A DNA stretch of 7,502 bases, taken from contig CAJORD010000128.1 in NCBI GenBank assembly GCA_905236605.1, positions 1-7,502 of the forward strand, given 5' to 3'. Source of the DNA: an uncultured Synergistales bacterium (lineage in GTDB: Bacteria > Synergistota > Synergistia > Synergistales > Aminobacteriaceae). Below are positions 1 through 6,514 of this stretch, one piece after another; position 1 is the stretch's first letter; every line of letters begins with the position of its first letter. The notes beneath the pieces are model-generated. The model was not told where the DNA came from. It saw only the letters and a program-made list of their open reading frames with translations, and did no database searches. The position numbers and the translations under genes are program-made.

Positions 1-17
1 GCGGCTTTTCCTGTGCA
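1..17 (-). other. Spacer after LCP gene, probable ribosome binding site of the next operon gene
   Basis: On the minus strand the bases after the LCP stop read GCACAGGAAAAGCCGC. The AGGA (9-12) could be the Shine-Dalgarno of a gene starting just off the window. Alternatively an ATG at 18-16 overlaps the LCP stop as TGATG and opens a frame reading M-H-R-K-S-R to the edge. In many genomes rsfS (ribosome silencing factor) follows nadD or an LCP gene here, so that is the expected neighbour, but none of it can be confirmed. Confidence 0.3.
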
Positions 18-1418
18 TCAGCTGTTCAAATTTTCAAGCCTTTGCAAAAGTTCGTTTTTATCGTGTCCTAAAATCAAAGTTAATGATGTCGCTGTCCTAT
101 CAGCATGAATTAATCTCTCGTTTGTGATCCCACAAAGTTCAGCTAAAGCCATCGCGCCTTCTTTAACGGTCTCGTCGCTATCCGGCGGATAAATTATGCT
201 GCACGCCTTGTAATCATAATGTCGCGCGTTGCCGGTGTAAGGAACTTCGATCCCGATTCGCTGAAAGATTTGCGCGGCGCGTCGGCTGATCCCTTTTTCT
301 CCGTCGCCGTTCAAAATTCTTATACTTGTAATTTGATTGCGGAGTTCGTCAAGTTTTTCAGAATCGAAGTAGGCAACCTCTTTAGCTTCGGGCGTGATGT
401 CAAGGTCAACGTTCTCAAGAGATTCGAGCGTCGAATCATCAGCGGGCGGAAGTTTTGCGGCGAGCTGCAACGAGAACGCGTTATTGTCGAGTATCCAGTA
501 GCTCACGTTTTTATTAAATCCGACTTTGCCAGGCGCCATGAACATTGTTATTCGCTCCGGGGGAATGTTATTCGCGAATTGCATGAGCTTAAGAGCTTCG
601 AGCGGTGCTAAATCCGTGTCTACAGCGTCAATGACTTCATTAACGAGCGTTGGAATTTTTGTAATTATCAACGGCGATTTTAATTTTTGCATTACGATGT
701 CAATAAATTTTTGTTGACGTTTGACGCGGCCAATGTCGCCCAAAGGGTCATGACGGAAACGAACATAGCCGAGCGCCGTCTTGCCGTCCATATGCTGCTG
801 ACCCTTCTGAATATTTATAAATAATTTTCCGGAGTAGTCATTATATTGAAGTTTCTTTTCGACATAAATGTCCACGCCGCCGATCGCGTCAATGATTCGC
901 GGAAAGCTTTTGTAATTTACTTTCACAAAGTAGTCAATCGGAATGCCAGTTAAGTTTACAAGGGTCTCACGTAATAAATTTATTCCGCCATAAACATAAG
1001 CGTGATTAATTTTGTCCCAGCTTCGCCCGGGAATATAAACGCGTGAGTCACGAGGTATCGAAGCAATTCGCAAGCCTTTATTTTCAGCGTCGAAAATCGC
1101 AAGCGCTATAGCGTCTGTTCGTGAACCGCCGTCAACATTATCAAGACCGACAATTAAAACATTAACGCTATTGCGAGCGCCTGAAGTTGTTTTTTCTTCT
1201 GGTGCTTCAGCAACGGCGAGTTCTGCATCGCCCGAAATAATTTTGCTTGACTCTTGCTCGCTCTTGGCCTGCGGTTGAGATTTTGGCTGCGTCTGTGTCG
1301 TCTTAGGAAGCGGCAGCGGATTCGGGTCGTTAAGAATTTCCATTAATCTGAAAGCCGCGCCACCGACAGTTGACGCTATCACCATAAAGATTATGCCTAA
1401 AATTTTTAATGTTTTCAT
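18..1418 (-). CDS. LCP (LytR-CpsA-Psr) family envelope protein with LytR_C domain
   Basis: This 466-residue protein has one N-terminal membrane anchor (about residues 4-22) and a Pro/Gln/Lys-rich linker (about 32-60). A LytR-CpsA-Psr catalytic domain (about 84-245) and a C-terminal LytR_C domain (about 363-451, with the motif IRILNGDGEKG) follow. The polyprenyl-phosphate-binding residues of the family are visible: R100 and D102 in SRTDAIA, R123 and R126 in SIPRDSR, and R220, R222, D228, R231, R234 and Q235 in the YVRFRHD...DIGRVKRQQ segment. Family members move polymers from undecaprenyl-phosphate carriers to the cell wall outside the membrane; the acceptor in a diderm like this is unclear. 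The ATG start is supported by AGGAG at 1425-1429, which lies against the nadD stop, so translation is probably coupled. It is last in the visible operon. The family call is firm; the exact substrate is not known. Confidence 0.93.
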   Translation of the reverse strand: MKTLKILGIIFMVIASTVGGAAFRLMEILNDPNPLPLPKTTQTQPKSQPQAKSEQESSKIISGDAELAVAEAPEEKTTSGARNSVNVLIVGLDNVDGGSRTDAIALAIFDAENKGLRIASIPRDSRVYIPGRSWDKINHAYVYGGINLLRETLVNLTGIPIDYFVKVNYKSFPRIIDAIGGVDIYVEKKLQYNDYSGKLFINIQKGQQHMDGKTALGYVRFRHDPLGDIGRVKRQQKFIDIVMQKLKSPLIITKIPTLVNEVIDAVDTDLAPLEALKLMQFANNIPPERITMFMAPGKVGFNKNVSYWILDNNAFSLQLAAKLPPADDSTLESLENVDLDITPEAKEVAYFDSEKLDELRNQITSIRILNGDGEKGISRRAAQIFQRIGIEVPYTGNARHYDYKACSIIYPPDSDETVKEGAMALAELCGITNERLIHADRTATSLTLILGHDKNELLQRLENLNS

Positions 1419-1428
1419 AAATTTCTCC

Positions 1429-2028
1429 TCACTGCAATTTTTTATAAAGATTATTCGATTCTATATATATCTCGACGAGGTGGGGAACTAAAAATCTTAT
1501 GCCCCGTCCGTCGCGTGAACGTTCGCGAATTTCTGTGCTTGATATTGCGAACTGCGGTATCTCAATATATTTTAACTTATCTTTAATAAAATTCGGCAGT
1601 GCTTCAATGCCGCTGACGGGATAGCCTGGCCGCCGCGCCGTAACGAGTGTGCAAAGCTCGGGAATTTTTTCATATTCAAACCACGAAGTTATAGACAGCA
1701 TAGCGTCAAGCCCAGTTATGAAAAATAAATCTTCGGGTGCAATCCCTGAATTTATAAATTCGCGCAACGTGTCTATCGTGTGAGTTTCTTCTTTGCGGTC
1801 AATCTCGATTCTTGAAACAGAATATTCAAGTACCCCGGCTGTGGCCAAGAGCGTCATCGCGTATCTGTCTTCGGCGGGCGTTATATGATGGTCATGTTTA
1901 TAAGGAGGGTCGCCCGTCGGGACGAAAATTAATCTGTCTATACCCAAATTGATTCGCGCTTCTTCAGCTGCGAGTAAATGTCCGTAATGTATCGGGTCGA
2001 AAGTTCCGCCCATAATTCCTGTTTTCAT
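1429..2028 (-). CDS. nadD: Nicotinate-nucleotide adenylyltransferase NadD
   Basis: NadD joins ATP and nicotinate mononucleotide to give deamido-NAD and pyrophosphate in the cytoplasm, a step shared by de novo and salvage NAD synthesis. The 199-residue length is normal. The nucleotidyltransferase signature GGTFDPIHYGH sits at residues 7-17, with the HxGH histidines H14 and H17. Other family motifs are THTIDTL (82-88), GLDAM and W116 for base recognition, ISSTEIR (162-168) for phosphate binding, and the C-terminal VPHLVEIYI pattern. It begins with ATG 12 bases after the obgE stop, with only a weak purine-rich stretch upstream, so translation probably depends on ribosomes finishing obgE. Its own stop overlaps the ribosome binding site of the LCP gene. 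The order obgE-nadD-LCP is a common conserved arrangement. Confidence 0.96.
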   Translation of the reverse strand: MKTGIMGGTFDPIHYGHLLAAEEARINLGIDRLIFVPTGDPPYKHDHHITPAEDRYAMTLLATAGVLEYSVSRIEIDRKEETHTIDTLREFINSGIAPEDLFFITGLDAMLSITSWFEYEKIPELCTLVTARRPGYPVSGIEALPNFIKDKLKYIEIPQFAISSTEIRERSRDGRGIRFLVPHLVEIYIESNNLYKKLQ

Positions 2029-2040
2029 GTTCTTAATTTT

Positions 2041-3336
2041 TTAAGTTACGATTTCCGGCTCAAAATCAAATTCGATTTCGCCAATATAAACTTTGTCGCC
2101 TTCTTTAGCACCTGCGGCTTCGAGAGCTTCTTCGACACTGAAAGATTTAAGCAGACGCGAAAATTTTTGCAAAGCGTCCTCGTGTTCAAAATTAATTCGC
2201 GAGACAGATTTTTCAAAGTTTTCATGTTCGACTCTAAAACTTCCGTCGGCCTGTTTAATAATTTGAACAGGAGTGTGCGAAGCTCTGCGCGCGATTTTCT
2301 TCGGGACAAGTTCGATTAATTCGCCGGGGTCATAATCTAATTTCACTGCGGGAGTTTTGCGAACTAATTCGGCGATGTTCTTTATTAATTCGGGAATGTT
2401 CTCGCCTGTCAACGCACTCACGGCCATATAGAGAGCTGAAATTTTTTCGGCCTCTGCCTGTAATAATTTTGAATTTTCTTGAGTGCCTTCGATGTCGATT
2501 TTGTTTCCGATGACGATACAAGGCCGCGAAGCTAAATCGGCTCCATACTCTTTGAACTCGTTAATTAGCGCGTGAAATGTCTCAACGGAATTTGCCTGCG
2601 ACAAATCTATAACGTGTAATAAAATTCTTGTTCGTTCGACGTGGCGCAAAAATTGCAAGCCTAGGCCCTTGCCTTCGTGTGCGCCCTCAATGAGTCCGGG
2701 TAAATCTGCTATAACGACTTTAGCATCATCGACAGCTAAAACTCCCAAGTTCGGTGAAAGAGTTGTAAACGGATAACCCGCGATTTTGGGCTTAGCTCCG
2801 CTAATAGCCGCGAGTATGCTGGACTTGCCCGCGTTCGGAAATCCTGCAAGCCCGACATCGGCAATTAATTTTAATTCTAGGATTAAATTTTTTTCTTCGC
2901 CGGGGTCGCCTTTTTCTGCAAATTTCGGCGCGCGTCTTGACGACGTAGCAAAATGAGCGTTGCCCTTGCCTCCTCGTCCGCCATGAGCCGCAATAAAATT
3001 TTGTCCCGGTTCAACGAGGTCAGCTAAAATTTCTCCGCTCGAGTCTTTTATTAAAGTTCCGCACGGCACAAAAATTTTCAAGTCTTCTCCGTTAGCTCCC
3101 GTTCGCATTGCTCCCGAACCGTGCCCGGCATGTCCTGCTTGAAAGCGTCGATCGTATTCAAAATCCGCAAGCGTTACGACGCCGCCGACAGCTTCGATTA
3201 TTACGTCGCCGCCCTTGCCGCCGTCAGCACCATCAGGCCCGCCTTTGGGAACGAATTTCTCGCGCCGGAAACTCAAAGCGCCATTGCCTCCGCGTCCGGC
3301 CTTCACAAAAATTTCTGCAATATCTACAAATTTCAT
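2041..3336 (-). CDS. obgE: Obg family GTPase, 50S ribosome assembly
   Basis: ObgE is a slow GTPase that binds the maturing 50S subunit and links ribosome assembly to nutrient state. All three domains of the 431-residue protein are present. The Gly-rich Obg domain (about 1-157) contains FRREKFVPKGGPDGADGGKGG. The G domain (about 158-328) has G1 GFPNAGKS (165-172), switch T191-T192, G3 DLPGL (211-215), G4 NKID (278-281) and G5 SAL (307-309). The C-terminal OCT domain spans about 345-427. The ATG start matches the normal family N-terminus MKFVDIAEIFVKAG. No Shine-Dalgarno is visible before it; instead a hairpin and T-run lie 18 bases upstream, suggesting lower expression than the ribosomal genes in front. 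It sits between rpmA and nadD, the standard context for this gene. Confidence 0.97.
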   Translation of the reverse strand: MKFVDIAEIFVKAGRGGNGALSFRREKFVPKGGPDGADGGKGGDVIIEAVGGVVTLADFEYDRRFQAGHAGHGSGAMRTGANGEDLKIFVPCGTLIKDSSGEILADLVEPGQNFIAAHGGRGGKGNAHFATSSRRAPKFAEKGDPGEEKNLILELKLIADVGLAGFPNAGKSSILAAISGAKPKIAGYPFTTLSPNLGVLAVDDAKVVIADLPGLIEGAHEGKGLGLQFLRHVERTRILLHVIDLSQANSVETFHALINEFKEYGADLASRPCIVIGNKIDIEGTQENSKLLQAEAEKISALYMAVSALTGENIPELIKNIAELVRKTPAVKLDYDPGELIELVPKKIARRASHTPVQIIKQADGSFRVEHENFEKSVSRINFEHEDALQKFSRLLKSFSVEEALEAAGAKEGDKVYIGEIEFDFEPEIVT

Positions 3337-3343
3337 TTAATGA

Positions 3344-3371
3344 TAAAAAAATTTGCCCCGTTCGTGGGGCA
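3344..3371 (-). terminator. Hairpin plus T-run between rpmA and obgE, possible attenuator
   Basis: On the minus strand the 50-base spacer holds TGCCCC-ACGAAC-GGGGCA (3371-3354), a 6-bp GC-rich stem with a 6-base loop, followed by AATTTTTTT. This is the form of a rho-independent terminator, though the stem is short. It lies after the ribosomal protein genes and 18 bases before the obgE ATG, so partial termination would lower transcription of obgE, nadD and the LCP gene relative to rplU-prp-rpmA. No alternative promoter for obgE was seen downstream of it. Confidence 0.5.
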
Positions 3372-3386
3372 TGACAAGTTCAAAAA

Positions 3387-3674
3387 TTATTCGGCTGCTT
3401 CGGGAATGATCGAAACAAATTTTCTTGAGCGGCTTGTGTGATAATTCACCTTGCCGGGGACGAGTGCAAAGAGCGTGAAGTCGCGTCCGAGTCCGACGTG
3501 CTTGCCGGGGTGAACTTTTGTTCCGCATTGACGAACTAAAATGCTTCCGGCGTTGACAGTCTCGCCTGCAAAGGCCTTAATGCCGCGATATTTAGGCTGG
3601 CTGTCGCGTCCGTTGGTCGAGCTTCCCTGACCTTTCTTGTGCGCAAAAAACTGAAGATCAAATTTGAATGTCAT
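3387..3674 (-). CDS. rpmA: Ribosomal protein L27 with cleavable N-terminal extension
   Basis: L27 is a 50S protein whose N-terminal tail reaches the peptidyl transferase centre. The 95-residue sequence has the family core from AHKKGQGSSTNGRDSQPKYRG through GSILVRQCGTKVHPG to the end. It starts with a short extension, MTFKFDLQFF, before AHKKG. This matches the L27 precursors described in Firmicutes and relatives, where Prp cuts after the Phe pair to expose the functional N-terminus; here the cut would fall between F10 and A11. The ATG overlaps the prp stop as ATGA (3671-3674), so protease and substrate are translationally coupled. The final residues, EAAE, end just before the obgE spacer hairpin. 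Confidence 0.97.
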   Translation of the reverse strand: MTFKFDLQFFAHKKGQGSSTNGRDSQPKYRGIKAFAGETVNAGSILVRQCGTKVHPGKHVGLGRDFTLFALVPGKVNYHTSRSRKFVSIIPEAAE

Positions 3675-4003
3675 TGTTTAATTTCCTCCGTTTGAATTTT
3701 CACATAATCGGGATTATCTGCGGCGATGATTTTCAGCGACTCAACTACTGTTCGTGTTAATAAAGAAATTTTATCGCTATATTTTTTGAGCCACGAAATT
3801 TTTATCACAGGGACTTCATCATTAATATTAATAACCAGACTGTCAAGGCGAGCTACTTCCGACAAACCCAGCATAAGCGACTGCATAAGAACGCTGACCG
3901 CCGCGCAGATTATATCGCTGCCTTTGTCTGCAAAATTTGAATGTCCTTTGCTTTCAATCCCGACTAATTTTTTTTCTTGATGAAAAAGAGTGATTCGAAT
4001 CAA
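3671..4003 (-). CDS. prp: Ribosomal-processing cysteine protease Prp
   Basis: Prp is a small cytoplasmic cysteine protease that removes the N-terminal extension of L27 (and some phage proteins). The 110-residue protein, formerly the YsxB/DUF464 family, shows the catalytic pair H21 in KGHSNFAD and C33 in GSDIICAAVS, with the conserved D30 nearby. It lies between rplU and rpmA, the normal position. The start is TTG at 4003, giving MIRITLFHQ, the usual family N-terminus. It begins only three bases after the rplU stop and has no clear Shine-Dalgarno of its own, so it is probably translated by coupling, which would keep levels below those of the ribosomal proteins. Its stop overlaps the rpmA start. 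The LQFF tail on the adjacent L27 independently supports the assignment. Confidence 0.95.
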   Translation of the reverse strand: MIRITLFHQEKKLVGIESKGHSNFADKGSDIICAAVSVLMQSLMLGLSEVARLDSLVININDEVPVIKISWLKKYSDKISLLTRTVVESLKIIAADNPDYVKIQTEEIKQ

Positions 4004-4006
4004 TGC

Positions 4007-4321
4007 TTACGCTTCGATGTTTTTAATTACGACTTCGGTGTAATACTGACGATGACCGCGCATCTTTCTGATGTTCTTCTTGCTCTTGTATTTGAACACG
4101 AGAACTTTATCGGCTCTTGCCTGCTTGACGATCTCGGCTGTAACTCTTGCACCGGTTACATAAGGATCGCCGAACTTTGTTTCAGTGCCTTCGCCGCCGA
4201 CCGCGAGAATTTTATCGAAAATAATTTCGGTGCTGGTTTCGCCGGGAAGTTTTTCGACTCTGAATTTATCGCCGACGTTCGCGCGGTATTGTTTGCCGCC
4301 TGTTTCGATTACTGCGTACAT
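4007..4321 (-). CDS. rplU: Ribosomal protein L21
   Basis: L21 is a 50S subunit protein that binds 23S rRNA. The 104-residue sequence starts with the conserved MYAVIETGGKQYRANVGD and ends with the basic signature KYKSKKNIRKMRGHRQYYT, a normal full-length L21. The ATG start is well supported by a full AAGGAGG Shine-Dalgarno at 4331-4337, nine bases upstream. It is the first gene of the ribosomal operon, with an extended -10 promoter at 4413-4421 and a leader of roughly 80-85 bases. Prp and rpmA follow with a 3-base gap and then a 4-base overlap. The leader can fold over the Shine-Dalgarno, which may adjust its translation. Confidence 0.97.
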   Translation of the reverse strand: MYAVIETGGKQYRANVGDKFRVEKLPGETSTEIIFDKILAVGGEGTETKFGDPYVTGARVTAEIVKQARADKVLVFKYKSKKNIRKMRGHRQYYTEVVIKNIEA

Positions 4322-4330
4322 AAAATTTTT

Positions 4331-4351
4331 CCTCCTTACGCTGAACTAAGG
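4331..4351 (-). promoter_or_regulatory. rplU Shine-Dalgarno with overlapping hairpin
   Basis: In the minus-strand RNA the order is CCUUA (4351-4347), an 8-base loop, UAAGG (4338-4334), then AGG... to complete AAGGAGG (4337-4331). The 5-bp stem pairs four of the seven Shine-Dalgarno bases. Such a fold could reduce ribosome access and be opened or stabilised by a ligand such as a ribosomal protein. The Shine-Dalgarno itself is certain by spacing; the regulatory role of the hairpin is inference, since the stem is short. Confidence 0.45.
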
Positions 4352-4412
4352 CTCGCGATTTTTATCAACGAATTTAATTTGCCCCGCTCATGCGCGAATT
4401 AATTGCGGTGAA

Positions 4413-4421
4413 ATTATAACA
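4413..4421 (-). promoter_or_regulatory. Extended -10 promoter of the rplU operon
   Basis: The minus strand reads TGTTATAAT, a perfect TATAAT hexamer with the upstream TG of an extended -10 element. No good -35 hexamer lies 16-18 bases upstream, which the TG element can compensate for. It is placed 91 bases before the rplU ATG and 41 bases after the preceding gene's stop. The block TCTGT-N-ATAATT is shared with the candidate promoter of the surface-protein gene at 6484-6492. Confidence 0.7.
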
Positions 4422-4462
4422 GACGATTTTATTTTTGAGCGAGGAGTTAGAAACTAAAAAAT

Positions 4463-6430
4463 TTATTTCTTTTTCAAAGCCATCAACGCCAACGCCAATA
4501 ACGACACCGCGAAGCTCGAATTACAGCCACCGCCACTTGAACCTAAATTGCCGTTGCCGTCATTAGATTTCGTTTCCGTGGCTGTTGCGAGATAAACACC
4601 ATAGTCCCCAGCGCTTACGATATTGGCCGCTGCAATAATCGTTTCTGGAACTTGTGAAAAATTTTCGCCGTCCGAGTTAAGCAACGTAGCCTCCGTTATT
4701 CCGCTTGGAAGTGCTGACGCGTTAACACCACTTGAATACACTATTGAGCTAACCAAATAAATTTTTATATCTTTATCGATGCCGCGTAAATTTGAAGGCA
4801 CGCTGAACGACATCACATAATATCCCGGCTCACTGACGCTTAACGAAGCGAGCGTTTCTGAAATCGTGAATCCGTCATCGCTAATTGCTGACGTGATGGC
4901 CGGTGTGGCTTCCTTCTTATCAGAGAAATTTGTTTCTTCCAAGAACACAATGTCGGAACTTCTCACGCCGAAAGCCGAAGCAATTTTATTTTTGACTTCG
5001 GGCTTGACGCTCTCGTTGTCGATTATTTTTACTTCAGATTGATTATTCGGCTGCGTGTTTGTCTGATTGTTTTGGTTCGTATTTGTTTCAGTTTTGCTGT
5101 CTGGTTTGTCGGACGCGGGAGGATTGCTCGTCGGTTTAATCGACACAAGCGCGACTGAAAAATTATCGTTCCCATTGCCTTCAAGTTCTTGTGTGATTTT
5201 CAAAGAGTCATCGGACTGCGGAGTAAATTCGCAAAAGAATTTTTTGTTGTCGTTCCACTTATAATAAACCGCGTATAACTTTCCTGAATCACATACGATA
5301 TCATAAAGTGAGTTCAAAGAATTATCATCTTCAAAAACTTTTTTGTTCTCGGAGCCGTTCCAGTGATATAACGTCGTGCTATATGGCTGTATTGTGTAAT
5401 ATAATCCGCCGTTGCCGTCGGAGTACATTGTATTAAAAGAGCTGCCGTATGTTTCAACGTCCACAACTTTTTCAGGATTTTCAGAGAAGCCTTTGAATTT
5501 ATAAATCCCTGATTCTTGATCGCCATTTGAATGGTCGTAGATCGTAGCGTAAAAATAAATTTCTCCGCCGCTGATCGTTACAGTATTGTAAGAAATATTG
5601 ATGTTTTTACTTCCAGTGTATTGTCCTGTTACTTCGCCTGCTTCGTTGATTTCAACAAAATTATCGTTCCCGCTTCCTGTAGTAGTAACATAATAGCCGT
5701 CGATTAAGTCTATTGTACTGTAGCGAATTTTATATATAACATAAATTTTATCGTTCAGCACAATGGCCTTTGAGTCAGCGTCAAAAAATTTTCTTGAAGG
5801 ATTGGCGACGTACTTGTGTAAGACGTGTTCTTTTGTTTCGCCGGTCGTTAAATCAAATTCAATGATTTTGCAGTCGTAATTCAAAGCCGCCTTTTGTTTT
5901 CTCAAATATTCTTTTTCAAATTCATTAGGAGCGGCCGCGATTCGTTTGTCAAACTCTTCTTCGATCGTAATTGGTTCCTGCGTTTCGCTGTCAGTTCGAT
6001 AATTGCTGACCGAGCTGCCGAAGAGCAATTTATTTTTATAAACGGCAACGTCGTCCATTTTATAATAACCATCCGCACTCATCAAAGGCTTTGTGAGATC
6101 CGCGGGGTCATAAAGACAAACGCCTCCATCGAACTCACGATAAACTAAAATTCGCGAGTTCCCGTTATGCGTGAACGAAACTACATCGCCTATCGTTGAA
6201 TAAGAGTTGACATCGCTGTTTGCATTGTTGGTTGTGATTACTGGAGTTTTTTGGAATTTTCCTGAAGCGTCTTCGCTAATGTAGCCCAGCGTATAATCAG
6301 AGTATATGCCATCGTGATTGTCTTGTTCGGTGTAAACGAATTGCGCAGCTTGTGAAGAAAAACTAAAAAGAAAAACAAACAGAAAAAGTAATATTACGAA
6401 GGAAAATAATTGCCTCTTGCCTCTTGCCAA
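4463..6430 (-). CDS. Exported surface protein with Synergist-CTERM-like sorting tail
   Basis: This 655-residue protein has a Sec signal peptide (basic ARGKR, hydrophobic 8-24, cleavage near SSQAA at 25-29). Residues about 30-430 form a beta-rich region with repeated segments such as LNDKIYVIYKI, GGEIYFYATIYD and SGKLYAVYYKW, resembling propeller blades; a charged helical insert lies at about 155-182. A low-complexity Asn/Gln/Thr/Pro/Lys linker (about 432-465) leads to a second domain (about 475-618) containing SEPGYYVMSFSVP. The end (631-655) is Ser/Gly-rich with a single Cys (C636), then a short hydrophobic helix and three Lys, as in Synergist-CTERM proteins, which are thought to be cut and anchored at the surface. 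The TTG start is the only standard in-frame option after an upstream stop, but it lacks a good Shine-Dalgarno and sits at the end of a 7-bp repeat. Function and ligand are unknown. Confidence 0.85.
   Translation of the reverse strand: MARGKRQLFSFVILLFLFVFLFSFSSQAAQFVYTEQDNHDGIYSDYTLGYISEDASGKFQKTPVITTNNANSDVNSYSTIGDVVSFTHNGNSRILVYREFDGGVCLYDPADLTKPLMSADGYYKMDDVAVYKNKLLFGSSVSNYRTDSETQEPITIEEEFDKRIAAAPNEFEKEYLRKQKAALNYDCKIIEFDLTTGETKEHVLHKYVANPSRKFFDADSKAIVLNDKIYVIYKIRYSTIDLIDGYYVTTTGSGNDNFVEINEAGEVTGQYTGSKNINISYNTVTISGGEIYFYATIYDHSNGDQESGIYKFKGFSENPEKVVDVETYGSSFNTMYSDGNGGLYYTIQPYSTTLYHWNGSENKKVFEDDNSLNSLYDIVCDSGKLYAVYYKWNDNKKFFCEFTPQSDDSLKITQELEGNGNDNFSVALVSIKPTSNPPASDKPDSKTETNTNQNNQTNTQPNNQSEVKIIDNESVKPEVKNKIASAFGVRSSDIVFLEETNFSDKKEATPAITSAISDDGFTISETLASLSVSEPGYYVMSFSVPSNLRGIDKDIKIYLVSSIVYSSGVNASALPSGITEATLLNSDGENFSQVPETIIAAANIVSAGDYGVYLATATETKSNDGNGNLGSSGGGCNSSFAVSLLALALMALKKK
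6410..6428. repeat. 7-bp tandem repeat at the start of the surface-protein gene
   Basis: The plus strand has TTGCCTC twice followed by TTGCC, i.e. 2.7 copies of a heptamer in a perfect 19-base run. In the coding direction it encodes the basic ARGKRQ of the signal peptide. Seven is not a multiple of three, so each gain or loss of a unit shifts the frame between upstream start codons and the gene body. Confidence 0.8.
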
Positions 6431-6483
6431 GGATACAAACTCATTATTAAAAAGTCAAACCTTTCATTGAAAAATTTTTCAGA

Positions 6484-6492
6484 ATTATGACA
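6484..6492 (-). promoter_or_regulatory. Candidate extended -10 promoter of the surface-protein gene
   Basis: The minus strand reads TGTCATAAT, matching five of six TATAAT bases with the extended TG. The surrounding TCTGT-N-ATAATT equals that at the rplU promoter. A second candidate, TGTTACAAT, is at 6499-6507. No convincing -35 was seen. The whole spacer (6431-6514) is AT-rich, and a 14-bp palindrome (6468-6481) lies just downstream of the -10, where transcription would begin. Confidence 0.45.
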
Positions 6493-6514
6493 GAAAAAAT
6501 TGTAACACAAAATT

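Larger units (their letters stand above)
4322..4462 (-). other. Spacer between surface-protein gene and rplU (leader and promoter, no clear terminator)
   Basis: This 141-base AT-rich stretch holds the rplU promoter and leader. Upstream in the leader, TTAATT and AATTAA can pair around a CGC/GCG inner stem (about 4375-4400), so the leader may be more structured than the single Shine-Dalgarno hairpin. No GC-rich hairpin with a T-run was found after the surface-protein stop, only a 4-bp TTAG/CTAA stem, so some read-through into the ribosomal operon is possible. Confidence 0.5.

Noticed and set aside
219..611. 130-codon open frame on the plus strand
   Set aside because: It lies wholly opposite the LCP gene, whose motifs are clear, and shows no recognisable protein features or ribosome binding site.
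1978..2319. Plus-strand open frame across the nadD/obgE junction
   Set aside because: It is antisense to two well-supported genes and has no domain signature; it is a shadow of their codon use.
2046..2521. Alternative minus-strand frames inside obgE
   Set aside because: obgE is intact through its OCT domain in one frame, so these overlapping frames are not needed and look random.
3977..4402. 141-codon plus-strand open frame opposite rplU
   Set aside because: It covers the antisense of rplU and its leader and promoter; no protein family features are seen.
4438..4462. Terminator of the surface-protein gene
   Set aside because: Only a 4-bp TTAG/CTAA stem is present with no GC-rich hairpin, so a terminator cannot be supported.
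6431..6457. TTGACT and TATCCT with 17-base spacing as a promoter of the surface gene
   Set aside because: Transcription would begin inside or after the start codon, leaving no leader for the TTG; the upstream TGTCATAAT is more plausible.
6447..6467. Six-codon leader peptide M-K-G-L-T-F before the surface-protein gene
   Set aside because: It is too short to support, has no clear ribosome site, and no run of regulatory codons.
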